Shown: in pieces, positions 17,634-27,373 of the stretch
Layout: the number at the start of each line of letters is the position of its first letter
How positions within the stretch are numbered: the stretch's first letter is position 1
From: GCA-003244245 sp050699715
GTDB lineage: Bacteria; Actinomycetota; Actinomycetes; Mycobacteriales; Pseudonocardiaceae
DNA length: 64,000 nucleotides
Reading direction: 5' to 3'
Assembly (NCBI GenBank): GCA_050699715.1
Contig: JBOHFR010000012.1
Coordinates: 1-64,000, forward strand
Notes under the pieces: generated by a model
Seen by the model: the letters and a program-made list of their open reading frames with translations, nothing else
Databases searched by the model: none
What the model was told of the DNA's origin: nothing
Position numbers and translations under genes: made by a program

Positions 17634-18391
17634 CGCTCCACTCGATGCGAAGGTTCTCGCAGGGCCCAGCGCAGTGCCGGCGCACGAACCAGGACCCGCA
17701 GCGCGTACCCCAGGCGCTTGCGGCGCGGCAGCATCAGGAACTGAGGATCAAGAAGCTCGCTGCGGTACTCCTCCCGGTACCGCACCCGCTCCGATGTGGG
17801 CAGCATCCGGACCGCCAAGGCCACCACTCGTCCTGGCATCGACTTGGCGCTACGAGCTACCCGTTCTTTCACCTCGGGCGTCACCGAGTGAAAAGCCAGG
17901 TAGACAGCGAGGCTACCGGCGAGGCCGTGGTAGCGAGCGAGGTCGCGAGCGAGGTCCCGAAGAAGGTCGCGGTCGAGGTCCCGGACACGGACAACGGCGT
18001 GACTGCGGGCATGATCATGGTCGTTGGCCAGCTCGCGGGCGTGGCTGGCAGCACGCCCGAGGACGCTGGCCAGCTCGCGGGCGTGGGTGGCAGCGTTTCC
18101 CCGGGCGCTGGCGAACTCGCGGGCATCGGTGGCAGCGCGGGTAAGTTCGAGCAGGGAATTACCCAGCGCACTGGCCCAGCCTCGGGCCTCGTCAAGAACG
18201 TGATCGCCGTTGAGCCCCAGCACGCTGCCCAGCGTGTGCGCGGCCTCGACGACAAGGTCGAGATCAAGACCGAGTTCAGGATCAAGATTGTTGAGGCCGC
18301 GAGCAAGATCACCGGCTCGGTTGCGGTCCAGGGGCGCGATGAGGTCACGGAGGCAGTGGAGGTTCCAGCTATGTTGGGCGGGACGCTTCAT
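17630..18391 (-). CDS. hypothetical protein, second gene of the PadR operon
   Basis: 253 residues. The N-terminal 140 residues contain helical repeats of the type ARELAS/ALGRAASHARELA, preceded by DLARGLNNLDPELGLDLDLV. The C-terminal part (VVALAVRMLPTSERVRYREE, then RRKRLGYALRVLVRAPALRW) resembles a segment found in other actinobacterial proteins encoded beside PadR regulators. The start codon overlaps the PadR stop. Role unknown; possibly a signalling partner of the regulator. Confidence 0.7.
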   Translation of the reverse strand: MKRPAQHSWNLHCLRDLIAPLDRNRAGDLARGLNNLDPELGLDLDLVVEAAHTLGSVLGLNGDHVLDEARGWASALGNSLLELTRAATDAREFASARGNAATHARELASVLGRAASHARELANDHDHARSHAVVRVRDLDRDLLRDLARDLARYHGLAGSLAVYLAFHSVTPEVKERVARSAKSMPGRVVALAVRMLPTSERVRYREEYRSELLDPQFLMLPRRKRLGYALRVLVRAPALRWALREPSHRVER

Positions 18392-18726
18392 CAGACACCC
18401 CCCGTAAGCCCAGGACGCAGCACTACGATCGTCCCGGGGTTGTCAACCCGGTTGAGGGCAGCACGGGCAGCGACAGCTCCAGTGCCGTTGAGGTGGTAGT
18501 AGCGGCGGCGAGGTCGGCCCTCCTTGACCGGGTCAATGTCCTCCCACGAACTCTCCAACCACCCACAACGCTCCAGCCGAGCAAGGATGGGGTGAATCGT
18601 CCCACTGGGCAACTGGGCGGCCTTGCAGATCTCCAGCCCGTACATCTCCTGGCCAGGCTCGTCGAGCAGCGCCTGTAACACCATCCGCGTCGACAATGTC
18701 ATCCGCGGCCCCGAATGTCGTTCCAT
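18391..18726 (-). CDS. PadR-family transcriptional regulator
   Basis: 111 residues. A winged helix spans residues about 10-90: STRMVLQALLDEPGQEMYGL, EICKAAQLPSGTIHPILARL and LERCGWLESSWED, with the basic wing KEGRPRRRYYHL. PadR proteins usually repress adjacent genes and are relieved by a small molecule. It is the first gene of a tightly overlapping set down to the APC permease, which is the likely target. Confidence 0.9.
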   Translation of the reverse strand: MERHSGPRMTLSTRMVLQALLDEPGQEMYGLEICKAAQLPSGTIHPILARLERCGWLESSWEDIDPVKEGRPRRRYYHLNGTGAVAARAALNRVDNPGTIVVLRPGLTGGV

Positions 18727-18842
18727 ACTGGCAATCTACCAAGGGTCTAGGTAGAGAACAAGTGTCGAACTCTCGACCCTGGCCAGGTGAGCACACAACG
18801 CCCACACCAGCCGAGCCTTGACGTGACGGTAAGATCGCCGCT

Positions 18843-19160
18843 ATGCCGGCTGCCGACGACATTGAGGCCCGCCTAGCCACCGTGGAGCAAGACGTCGCCC
18901 AGCTCCGCGAGCAACTCGCCCTCACCAGCTCCGACGCCAGCGCCGCCCGCCTGCTAGCCGTCGGCGCAGACCACGACGTCTCAGAAGTCCGCGCCGAGCT
19001 GCGCGCCCACACCCAGGCCCTCAACGCCCTGCGAGACACCCAGCTCGAGCAAGGCCGCAAAATCGACGAGCAAGGCCGGGAGATGCGCGAGGGATTCGCC
19101 ACCCTGGCCACCGGTATGGCACAGATCACCACGCTGCTCACCAGTCTCGGAGGCTCGTAG
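18843..19160 (+). CDS. coiled-coil protein, tandem copy 1
   Basis: 105 residues, almost entirely heptad-like: IEARLATVEQDVAQLREQLA, VRAELRAHTQALNALRDTQL, EQGRKIDEQGREMREGF, ending in TGMAQITTLLTSLGGS. No domain name recognised; it should form a long helical coiled coil. The first 225 coding bases are, by eye, identical to copy 2 at 19275, and the upstream 40 bases are also similar, so the gene was duplicated with its leader. Confidence 0.75.
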   Translation: MPAADDIEARLATVEQDVAQLREQLALTSSDASAARLLAVGADHDVSEVRAELRAHTQALNALRDTQLEQGRKIDEQGREMREGFATLATGMAQITTLLTSLGGS

Positions 19161-19274
19161 GGGCTGGCGTAAGAGAGCACGCCAGCAAGCCGTGGGCGGG
19201 CTCAATGAGTGACGCGACCGGCCACCGCAACGCCCACACCAGCCGGGCCTCGGCGCGGCAGTACTATCACCGCT

Positions 19275-19646
19275 ATGCCGGCTGCCGACGACATTGAGGC
19301 CCGCCTAGCCACCGTGGAGCAAGACGTCGCCCAGCTCCGCGAGCAACTCGCCCTCACCAGCTCCGACGCCAGCGCCGCCCGCCTGCTAGCCGTCGGCGCA
19401 GACCACGACGTCTCAGAAGTCCGCGCCGAGCTGCGCGCCCACACCCAGGCCCTCAACGCCCTGCGAGACACCCAGCTCGAGCAAGGCCGCAAAATCGACA
19501 AACTGGGCCGAAGGATCGACGAGCTGGGCCGAAGGATCGACGAGCAAGGCCGGGACATGCGGGAGGGTTTCGCCACCCTGGCCACCGGCATGGCACAGAT
19601 CACTGCGCTGCTCACCAATCTCGGTGGGACGGAGAAGCTCAGCTAA
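19275..19646 (+). CDS. coiled-coil protein, tandem copy 2 with extra heptads
   Basis: 123 residues. Identical in its first 75 residues to copy 1, then expanded by two 7-residue units (LGRRIDE repeated) before EQGRDMREGFATLATGMAQI. A 21-base tandem repeat encodes the extra heptads, so the coiled coil can lengthen by slippage. ATG 19275 is chosen to match copy 1; the frame is open further upstream. Probably transcribed separately or together with copy 1, 114 bases away. Confidence 0.75.
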   Translation: MPAADDIEARLATVEQDVAQLREQLALTSSDASAARLLAVGADHDVSEVRAELRAHTQALNALRDTQLEQGRKIDKLGRRIDELGRRIDEQGRDMREGFATLATGMAQITALLTNLGGTEKLS

Positions 19647-19762
19647 GCGGACGCACCCCGGATCGACTCTCATGTCGCACTCGGCGCGCCCAGAGCCAGC
19701 GCCCAAGATCGGGTCGCCCTCTCGTTGAAGGTGGACTACGAGACCCTGATCCACAACGGCAG

Positions 19763-20461
19763 TCAGCGGAACCGGGGGGCCTTCATCAGGGCCTCACTCT
19801 CAAGCTTGTGCATCCGCTCATCGTGGCCGATCTGCCGAAACACGTCCGCCAGTGAGGCGAAGTGGCCGAAGTCATCATCGAACTCGGATTCGAATGATGT
19901 GCTTTCCCACTCGGGATGCTCGGCGACCATTATCATGTACTCATGCTCCGCGTGGTCCTCGAAATCAGCGTTGAGACGATATGACCAGCTCGGGCGCACC
20001 GCGAAGAGCAACCATGACAGCTGGTAGTAGGCGAACGCGATCGCCTGCGGTAACCAGAAAAACTTGACTCGTGGCTGTGGCAGTCCGGACCGCGAGATCA
20101 GCTCTTCGATGATGAGCAGGTGGAACATCTCGTTGTCTTGCTGCGCGCGGGACGTGGCAACACGCTCGTGTACGCGCCGGGCCATACCTGTACGCGTATG
20201 GATGTGGGTGATGGCGATGAAGGCGATCTGTTCCCAAGCCTGGTAAGGAACGCGGGCGACCAACTCGAGGACCTTGAACTTGCTCAGCGTGCGAGGCTTG
20301 CCGTACACCACGTCGAGCAACGTGAACAGGATCCGCGCGGCAGGAGTGTACCGTCGCCGGGGCTCCTCGAGAGTCTGGGCCTGGGCCCGTCGCAGCTCCT
20401 CGTGCGTGAGCCGCGGCAGCCGCCCAGATGCGGCCGGGCTCGTGGTCTCCTCGCCAGCCAT
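19763..20461 (-). CDS. alternative-oxidase-like diiron protein
   Basis: 232 residues from ATG 20461, with GGGAGG upstream. The family-defining metal motifs are present in modified form: QQDNEMFHLL (for NERMHL), FEDHAEHEYM (for LEEEA) and IGHDERMHK (for ADEAHH). Upstream, LSKFKVLELVARVPYQAWEQ is typical of the alternative oxidase group, and two hydrophobic stretches (EQIAFIAITHIH, FFWLPQAIAFAYYQLSWLLF) fit membrane association. These enzymes oxidise quinols with O2. Bacterial actinomycete members are uncommon and their role is untested. Confidence 0.75.
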   Translation of the reverse strand: MAGEETTSPAASGRLPRLTHEELRRAQAQTLEEPRRRYTPAARILFTLLDVVYGKPRTLSKFKVLELVARVPYQAWEQIAFIAITHIHTRTGMARRVHERVATSRAQQDNEMFHLLIIEELISRSGLPQPRVKFFWLPQAIAFAYYQLSWLLFAVRPSWSYRLNADFEDHAEHEYMIMVAEHPEWESTSFESEFDDDFGHFASLADVFRQIGHDERMHKLESEALMKAPRFR

Positions 20462-20591
20462 CGCGATCCCTCCCTGCACCTCGGCTCGAACCGCCGAATC
20501 CGCTTCGATCTCGACGTTGGGCGTTACCTCTGCACAGGCTAACGGGTTTGTGGCGGGACGGCCCCGTGAAGCTCACCGTGCCAATCACCGA

Positions 20592-22997
20592 TCAACGGGC
20601 GGGGCCGACGGCCTCGATGTTGGCGATGGTGAAGTCGCGTTGGGCGTTGCTGAGGTGGCACCAGGAGCCGAGCCATTTACCGTAGAGCCGTTCTGGCCGG
20701 ATTGCCCGGGTGCTGCGGCTGCCGTTCTTGTCACGGTAGACGATGAGCACATCGTTGTGGTGGTCCACGGCGTCGGACAGCAGTTCCAGCTCAGCGTCGT
20801 CGAGGTGACAGTTGAGCTGTTCCAACAACTCGAAAGTATCCGAGTCCGCGGCGGCCCCTACGGTCACGCCCTGTGGATCGGCCGCGAGCCGCCGGGCCAG
20901 CTCGGTGGCGGACAGCGCAGATCGCGGTGTCATGATGATGGCCTGATCGGGTGCCGACGCCTGGTGGTCAAGGCGGGCTTCGACGATCATCGTTCCTTGG
21001 GCGTCTTCAGCCATCGGGAACAGGCCGACCTCGCGCAGACGCGCCAGCACGGCGTCGAGACTGGCTGGGCTGGACAAGACGGTGGGGGCGAGCCGGCTGA
21101 AGTGCAGCTTGTTGAGAGATCGAGTGTGCAGGATCTCGGTGATCAGGGCCTCGTCGGCGATGACGCAGGAGCGCATGCCACGTACCCGAATCTGCCCATG
21201 CCGGCGGGACACGTCGCTGATCAGATACTCCAGTGGCTGGGGAACCGGGCGGGCTGAGACGGCGGCCAGCTCAGTGAGCAGGTCCGGGGCGGTCCATCCG
21301 GCGTCGAGCGCGCTTCGGACACTGGCCGGGGTGAACCGCCAGGTTCTCGCGGCCCCGTGGGTCTCGACCACGGCCGAGTCGTTCAGCAGCCGCGACACCG
21401 CCGCGCTCGGCTGACCGGAGACCACTGCTGTGAGGTCCGACTGCAGGATCACGCTGCACGGGGTCTCGGGGAGCAACGCGGCACAACGCCGGGCCAGCTC
21501 CGCCACCGTATCCTCCGACGCGGACCCGGTCACGGCCAGCAGATGCTCACCGAGCTCCGACACCACGTCAGTGGCGATCACCCCGAGCAGCTCGGCCTCG
21601 CGGACGGCGGCGGCCACCTTGTCCGCCCGTTGCCCCGCGTCGTAGCCGTGCAGCGGGAAGAACCAGTCGATGTCCTTGCTCGCCGCGCGCACCGACGCAC
21701 CCGAGCAGGCGGCCGACAGCAGCGCGCGCCGCAGCATCCCAGCTGCCGACGCCAGCGGCAAGGGTGGCGCAAGCTCCTTGTCCCCATAAATTTCCCGGCT
21801 GGTCGGCGCGTGCTCGAGGGAGAACCACGCGGCAACCAACACGGCCCACTGCCGGCTTGGTTCCCCGGCGCGCCATTCGGCATAGGAGTGCGTCGGTGCA
21901 TACCCAGCGTCGGCGTGACCCAGCAGGCCAGCGGCGTAGACCAGGTCGATCCACAACACCAGGACGTCCTCGGGGATCGACAGCCGCTTGGCCAGCCGGG
22001 CCCGTTCCCGAGGGCCGACCCCACCCTTTTTCAGCGCCGCGATCGACGCCGCGCCTGCCTCGTCGAGCAGGGTCGTCACCCCCCGGAGTGCCTCCTGGGC
22101 GGCGGCCTGAGCAGCCCGGCGCACCGCTGCCTCCTCGGCGCCAGCTAGGGGGATGCTGGGGCGCCCGGTGAGCGTGAGCTCGCGTTGCGCTAGCCAACCG
22201 GCCACCGCCACTTCCCTGGGCAGCTCACACCCATAGTTGGTGGGCAGCAGCAGGCCGGCCGCGATGAGCAGCTCGGTCGGATCATGATCACTGGCGCCGT
22301 GCGGCCGGGGACGACCGAATCCCGAGTAGTAGTCGTGATAGCCACGCCGGAACTCGTCGAGCCGCTCCTTGGCCGGTTTGGGCAGCTCAGCGATTATCTT
22401 GGCCAGCAGAGGTAAATCCGCCATGAAGCCGGACAGCCGCGCCGTGAGTTCCGGCTTGCGTAGGCCATCGGTCGCCGTATCGAACGCGCCGACCGCAGCG
22501 CGCAGATTCTCAGCGAGGACCGACCCCGCGATCTTCGCCACCGGCCGGCCGCCACCGATCTCCGCCGACCAGTGTGCCTCCAGCCGCTCCGGCAAGCACA
22601 AGATCCCCGAGCTCTCCCAGGCCAAGCCCCGCCCGCACAGCTGCGCCACTGCCTCACACACCGCCTGCTCTGAGTATTTGTCTGGGGCACCGAGCAGCCG
22701 CGCCAGACCCGGCACCGTCGCCGAGGCGCCAAGGGCGACGATGGCCTGCCCGACGATGACCATGTCCCGGTTCGCCGTGCGCATCGCCGCACCCAGCGAC
22801 TCCGCACCGCCCAGCCGCTGCGCGAGCTGGCTGAAGCCACGCGGAACCGGCTGCACCAGGACATCCGGGCGCGCCTGGAGCAACGCGGTCAACGCCACCT
22901 CATCCAGACCGGACAAATACTCTGCACACGACATTGGGGCACCTGATGCTGGGACACATGATGCTGAGATAAATGATCTTGCACTCACGTCCGTCAT
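20592..22997 (-). CDS. helicase-associated (XPB/Ssl2-like C-terminal) domain protein
   Basis: 801 residues from ATG 22997 (MTDVSARSF); ATG 22934 (MSCAEYLSGLDEV) is an alternative. The early segment, EVALTALLQARPDVLVQPVP, is typical of actinobacterial proteins carrying a helicase-C_3/XPB-like domain. The region PCSVILQSDLTAVVSGQPS and the later EYLISDVSRRHGQIRVRGMR segment match that domain. The end (HNDVLIVYRDKNGSRSTRAI, then SWCHLSNAQRDFTIANIEAV) looks like a WYL-type ligand-binding fold. There is no Walker ATPase, so it is probably a regulator or helicase partner. Confidence 0.85.
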   Translation of the reverse strand: MTDVSARSFISASCVPASGAPMSCAEYLSGLDEVALTALLQARPDVLVQPVPRGFSQLAQRLGGAESLGAAMRTANRDMVIVGQAIVALGASATVPGLARLLGAPDKYSEQAVCEAVAQLCGRGLAWESSGILCLPERLEAHWSAEIGGGRPVAKIAGSVLAENLRAAVGAFDTATDGLRKPELTARLSGFMADLPLLAKIIAELPKPAKERLDEFRRGYHDYYSGFGRPRPHGASDHDPTELLIAAGLLLPTNYGCELPREVAVAGWLAQRELTLTGRPSIPLAGAEEAAVRRAAQAAAQEALRGVTTLLDEAGAASIAALKKGGVGPRERARLAKRLSIPEDVLVLWIDLVYAAGLLGHADAGYAPTHSYAEWRAGEPSRQWAVLVAAWFSLEHAPTSREIYGDKELAPPLPLASAAGMLRRALLSAACSGASVRAASKDIDWFFPLHGYDAGQRADKVAAAVREAELLGVIATDVVSELGEHLLAVTGSASEDTVAELARRCAALLPETPCSVILQSDLTAVVSGQPSAAVSRLLNDSAVVETHGAARTWRFTPASVRSALDAGWTAPDLLTELAAVSARPVPQPLEYLISDVSRRHGQIRVRGMRSCVIADEALITEILHTRSLNKLHFSRLAPTVLSSPASLDAVLARLREVGLFPMAEDAQGTMIVEARLDHQASAPDQAIIMTPRSALSATELARRLAADPQGVTVGAAADSDTFELLEQLNCHLDDAELELLSDAVDHHNDVLIVYRDKNGSRSTRAIRPERLYGKWLGSWCHLSNAQRDFTIANIEAVGPAR

Positions 22998-23054
22998 TCT
23001 GCCGTCAGGCCACTGGGGGGCACACACCGGCTCGTCGCCGGCCCAGTATCCGGC

Positions 23055-25172
23055 TCAGTATTGGCAGCGCAGCACAAGCATCGCCCTCGCCTGCATCCGC
23101 AACCTGCCGCCCGCCACCGCGTCGCGCTGCTTGCGCCGGGCGTTGGCCAGCAACGGGTCGGTGGTATCCACGACGATCTCCCAGCTCCGGCCATACGCGG
23201 AGTCGGGCAGGGTGAAGGTGAGCGGTCGGTGGTGGGCATTGAAGAGGAGCAGGAAGGAATCGTCGATGATCTGCTCACCGAGATCGTCGTGTTCGGGAAT
23301 ACCCCGGCCATTGAGGAAGACCCCGACGGTCTGGGCGAGCCCGACGTTCCAATCCTCCTCGCACATCTGCTGCCCGTCGGGGCGCAGCCAGGCGATGTCC
23401 TCGATGCTGGAGCCACGGATCGGGCGGCCCTGGAAGAACCGGCGGCGGCGAAACACCGGGTGGGCGGCGCGCAGCCTGGTGAGTCTGGCAGTGAACTCGG
23501 TGAGGACCTCGTTGCACCGGGCGTCGTCCCAGTCCACCCAGCTGATCTTGCCGTCCTGGCAGTAGACGTTGTTGTTGCCGTGCTGGGTGCGGCCTAGCTC
23601 GTCGCCGTGGGCGAGCATCGGGACGCCTTGGGAAAGCACCAGGGTGGCCAGCAGGTTGCGTTTCTGCCGTTCCCGCAACGCGATGATCTTGCCGTCCTCC
23701 GTGGGACCCTCGGTGCCGCAGTTCCACGAACGGTTATGACTCTCGCCGTCGCGGTTGTCCTCGCCGTTGTCCTCATTGTGCTTGTGGTTGTAGGACACCA
23801 GGTCGTTCAACGTGAACCCGTCGTGCGCGGTCACAAAGTTGATCGAGGCTATCGGCCGGCGGTTGTCGGACTCATAAAGGTCTGACGAGCCGGTGAACCG
23901 GTAGGCGAACTCGGCCAGCGTGGCCGGTTCACCACGCCAGAAGTCGCGCACCGTATCACGGTACTTGCCGTTCCACTCCGTCCACAGTGAGGGAAAGCCA
24001 CCGACCTGGTAGCCACCTTCGCCGACGTCCCACGGTTCAGCGATCAACTTGACCTGGCTGACCACCGGGTCCTGGTTGACCAGATCGAAGAACGCCGACA
24101 GCCGGTCCACCTCATGGAACTCTCGGGCCAGGGCGGACGCAAGATCGAAACGGAACCCGTCGACGTGCATCTCGGTCACCCAGTACCGCAGCGAGTCCAT
24201 GATGAGCCGCAGCGACTCGTGATGCCGGACGTTGAGACTGTTCCCGGTGCCGGTGGTGTCGTAGTAGTGCCTCAGATCGCCCTCGACCAGCCGATAATAG
24301 GCCGGGTTGTCAATACCCCGAAATGACAGCGTCGGTCCCAGATGGTTGCCTTCGGCGGTGTGATTGTAGACCACATCGAGAATGACTTCGATTCCTGCCC
24401 GGTGCAGGGCACGAACCATAGCCTTGAATTCCTGCACCTGCTCACCCCGGGTGCCAAAGCAGGCGTAGTCGTTGTGCGGGGCAAAAAAGCCGATGGTGTT
24501 GTAACCCCAGTAGTTGGACAGCCCGCGCTCGACGAGCGTGGAGTCGTGCACGAACTGGTGCACGGGCATCAGCTCAACCGCGGTCACCCCGAGGTCGCGA
24601 AAGTTTTTGATCATGATTGGGTGGGAAAGGCCGGCGTAGCGGCCACGGACGTCATCGGGGATCTGCGGGTGAACCATCGTCATGCCCTTGACGTGCGCCT
24701 CGTAGATCACCGTCTCGTGATAGGGAATCCGCAGCGGCCGATCACCAGACCAGTCGAAGAACGGGCTGATCACCACGGAGGTCATCGCGTACGGCGCAGA
24801 GTCGGCGTCGTTGTAGGAGTCCGGGTCACCGAACCGGTAGGCAAACAGCGCCTCGTTCCACTCGATGCGCCCATCAATCGCCTTGGCATACGGGTCGAGC
24901 AGCAGCTTGCTCGGGTTGCACCGCAGGCCCGCCGCCGGGTCGTAGGGGCCGTGGACCCGGTAGCCGTAACGCTGGCCGGGACCGACCCGTGGCAGGTAGC
25001 CGTGCCAGACCAGACCGTCTCGTTCGGGCAACGCGATCCGCGTCTCACCACCCGCGTCGGTGAACAAGCACAACTCGATCCGCTGCGCGGCCTCGGAGAA
25101 GATCGAGAAATTGGTGCCGCCGCCGTCATACGTCGCGCCTAGCGGATAGGGCGAACCAGGCCAAATGTCCAC
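23055..25172 (-). CDS. glgX: glycogen debranching enzyme GlgX
   Basis: 705 residues from GTG 25172, with GGGAGG four bases upstream; this matches the family length. An N-terminal CBM48-like part (PLGATYDGGGTNFSIFSEAA) precedes a GH13 barrel. Catalytic motifs: DVVYNHTAEG, DGFRFDLASALARE (nucleophile Asp), LIAEPWDVGEGGYQVG (acid/base Glu) and NFVTAHDGFTLNDLVSYN (Asp). It hydrolyses alpha-1,6 branch points of limit dextrin in glycogen breakdown. No other glycogen gene is adjacent. Confidence 0.95.
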   Translation of the reverse strand: MDIWPGSPYPLGATYDGGGTNFSIFSEAAQRIELCLFTDAGGETRIALPERDGLVWHGYLPRVGPGQRYGYRVHGPYDPAAGLRCNPSKLLLDPYAKAIDGRIEWNEALFAYRFGDPDSYNDADSAPYAMTSVVISPFFDWSGDRPLRIPYHETVIYEAHVKGMTMVHPQIPDDVRGRYAGLSHPIMIKNFRDLGVTAVELMPVHQFVHDSTLVERGLSNYWGYNTIGFFAPHNDYACFGTRGEQVQEFKAMVRALHRAGIEVILDVVYNHTAEGNHLGPTLSFRGIDNPAYYRLVEGDLRHYYDTTGTGNSLNVRHHESLRLIMDSLRYWVTEMHVDGFRFDLASALAREFHEVDRLSAFFDLVNQDPVVSQVKLIAEPWDVGEGGYQVGGFPSLWTEWNGKYRDTVRDFWRGEPATLAEFAYRFTGSSDLYESDNRRPIASINFVTAHDGFTLNDLVSYNHKHNEDNGEDNRDGESHNRSWNCGTEGPTEDGKIIALRERQKRNLLATLVLSQGVPMLAHGDELGRTQHGNNNVYCQDGKISWVDWDDARCNEVLTEFTARLTRLRAAHPVFRRRRFFQGRPIRGSSIEDIAWLRPDGQQMCEEDWNVGLAQTVGVFLNGRGIPEHDDLGEQIIDDSFLLLFNAHHRPLTFTLPDSAYGRSWEIVVDTTDPLLANARRKQRDAVAGGRLRMQARAMLVLRCQY

Positions 25173-25279
25173 AAATCCTCCCCCGGGCTCACCCCGTTCC
25201 GACGATGCCTTTGTATCCTCTGCGCACCCCATCCGCCACCCGGATGCCATGCCGACCCCGGCACACTGCGGTCCGCTGG

Positions 25280-26569
25280 TTACGCCGTAACCGGTGCGTC
25301 AAGCAGGCGCTCGACGGCAGCCAGCTTGATGCACACGACCAACCCGTCCAACGCCTCGGCCAGCTCCGCCAACGGCGGGTAGGTGGGCGCAAGCCGGATC
25401 ACCCGGTCGTCGGGGTCCTTGCCGTACGGGAACGGCGCGCCTGCGGCGGTCAGCGCGATGCCGGCAGCCGCAGCCAGTTCGACAACTCGGCTGGCGCAGC
25501 CGCCCAGCACGTCAAGGGTGACGAAGTAGCCACCTTCGGGCACGGTCCAGCTCGCCACCCCACTGTCGCCGAGCTGGCCGGCCAGCGTGCGCTGGATGAG
25601 ATCGAACTTCGGCTTGAGCAGCGCGCGGTGCCGGTCCATGTGGGCGTGAACGCCGCTCACGGTCTGGAGAAACAGCGCGTGCCGTAGCTGGTTGACCTTG
25701 TCCGGGCCGACCGTGCGCTTGGCCAGGTGCCCGATCAGCCAGTCCACATTGGCCGGCGACGCACCGTAGAAGGCCACCCCGCTGCCCGCCAGCGTGATCT
25801 TCGACGTGGAACCGAACACGAAGGGCCGGTCGGCGTGGCCTGCGGCGATGGCCAGGGCCAGGATGTCGGCGACCTCATGGCGGACCTCGGTCAGGTGATG
25901 CACAGCGTAGGCGTTGTCCCAGAAGATCCGGAAGTCGGCGGCGGCGGTGCGCATCCGGGCCAACCGACCAACGGTCTCCTCGGAGTACCGGATGCCGGAG
26001 GGGTTGCTGTACTGGGGCACGCACCAGATCCCCTTGATCCTGGCGTCCGCTACGACCAGCCGCTCGACCTCGTCCATGTCCGGGCCAGCTGCGGTCATCG
26101 GCACCGTGATCATCTCGATGCCCAGCTTCTCGCACAGCGCAAAGTGCCGGTCGTAGCCAGGCACCGGGCACAGAAACGCCGCCCCGGTGCCCAGCCCCCA
26201 CGGCTGCGCCAACCCGGGCACGCCGAACAGCACGGCGTGCACCAAACACTCATGCATCAACTCCAGACTGGAGTTACCGAACGCAACCAGCTGCTCAAGT
26301 GGTACCTGAAGCAGCTCACCGAAGATCTCGCGCAGCTCCACCAGCCCGCGCAAGCCTCCGTAGTTGCGGGTGTCGGTGCCGTCGCCTGCCAGGTGCTTGC
26401 CGGCCCCGGGCAGGGCCAACAGCGGCTCGGACAGGTCCAGCTGCTCAGCCGAGGGCTTGCCCCTGGTCAGGTCCAAGGCGAGCCCCCGCGCTTGCAGTGC
26501 CGTGTACTCGCGGCGCAGGTCATCGCGGTGCTGGGTCAGTTCACTGGTGGACAGGTGGGTTAGGTTCAC
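25280..26569 (-). CDS. class I (type Ic, MocR-like) aminotransferase
   Basis: 429 residues. PLP-dependent fold with LDLTRGKPSAEQLDLS, NYGGLRGLVELREIFGELL, VAFGNSSLELMH, CVPQYSNPSGIRYS and the Schiff-base lysine in FGSTSKITLAGSG. These are the marks of the actinobacterial aspartate aminotransferase type Ic group. No DNA-binding domain is present, so it is an enzyme rather than a MocR regulator. The substrate is probably aspartate/2-oxoglutarate, by family analogy. Stand-alone gene. Confidence 0.9.
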   Translation of the reverse strand: MNLTHLSTSELTQHRDDLRREYTALQARGLALDLTRGKPSAEQLDLSEPLLALPGAGKHLAGDGTDTRNYGGLRGLVELREIFGELLQVPLEQLVAFGNSSLELMHECLVHAVLFGVPGLAQPWGLGTGAAFLCPVPGYDRHFALCEKLGIEMITVPMTAAGPDMDEVERLVVADARIKGIWCVPQYSNPSGIRYSEETVGRLARMRTAAADFRIFWDNAYAVHHLTEVRHEVADILALAIAAGHADRPFVFGSTSKITLAGSGVAFYGASPANVDWLIGHLAKRTVGPDKVNQLRHALFLQTVSGVHAHMDRHRALLKPKFDLIQRTLAGQLGDSGVASWTVPEGGYFVTLDVLGGCASRVVELAAAAGIALTAAGAPFPYGKDPDDRVIRLAPTYPPLAELAEALDGLVVCIKLAAVERLLDAPVTA

Positions 26570-26753
26570 GTCTGCATCATCCTTGGTCGATCAACAACGG
26601 CGCCACCGCATTGTGCATCCGGCCGCGACCCACCGCGCGGCCAGCACCACCGGGCTCTCATCGTCACCCCATGGCGGTCGCTCCGGTCACAAGCACGAGG
26701 CGAAAGGCACGCACTCCAGCTTGCCCCCAGGTGGGGCGCATTGAGGGTGCTCA

Positions 26754-27206
26754 ATGGACCGCGACGGCGGCCCGCTCACCGTGGCCAGCAGCGACGCCCT
26801 CGCCCACGGGATCGGCTCCGCCCTATCGATCCCGATCAGCACCGGATCGGGGGTGCGCGGGGCACTCAACCTCTACGCCGCACAAACCAACATGTTCACC
26901 ACCAACCGGCGAACACGAGCCGAGGCTCTCGGCACCGAAGGCTCACGCACGCTGCGCCTGGCCCTCCGAGGCACCGACCAAATCCAGCTCACCCACCACC
27001 TCGAAACCGCGATGGCCTCCCGCTCGATCATCGACCAGGCCATCGGCATCATCATGGGCCAAAACCGGTGCTCCGCCACCGACGCGTTCGAGATCCTCCG
27101 GGCCGCCTCGAACCACCGCAACATCAAACTCCGCGACGTCGCCACCGAGATCGTCACCCGCATCAGCGGCACACCACCACACCCCACGACACCACCACCC
27201 GACTGA
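26754..27206 (+). pseudogene. 5'-truncated GAF-ANTAR protein
   Basis: 150 codons. Residues 1-45 (GIGSALSIPISTGSGVRGAL then NLYAA) are only the second half of a GAF domain. Residues about 70-140 are an ANTAR RNA-binding domain (LETAMASRSIIDQAIGIIMG, ATDAFEILRAASNHRNIKLR). An in-frame stop lies 12 bases upstream, so the sensor half is gone. ANTAR proteins bind dual hairpins in mRNA to prevent termination. It may still be translated from ATG 26754, without signal input. Confidence 0.65.
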
Positions 27207-27373
27207 CACTCCGCACAGATACCTTTAGCGGTCAGTGGCGTGCCGTGCTCGAGGTTGCCGACCGATGGAGACGTGCCGATGGACCGTTGGCGAGTGTCCC
27301 GTGTGAGAACCTTGAAACGGCGTTTCCGTGGCCGTCCAACTCCACACCTCGTGGACACAAGAGGATAACCAGA

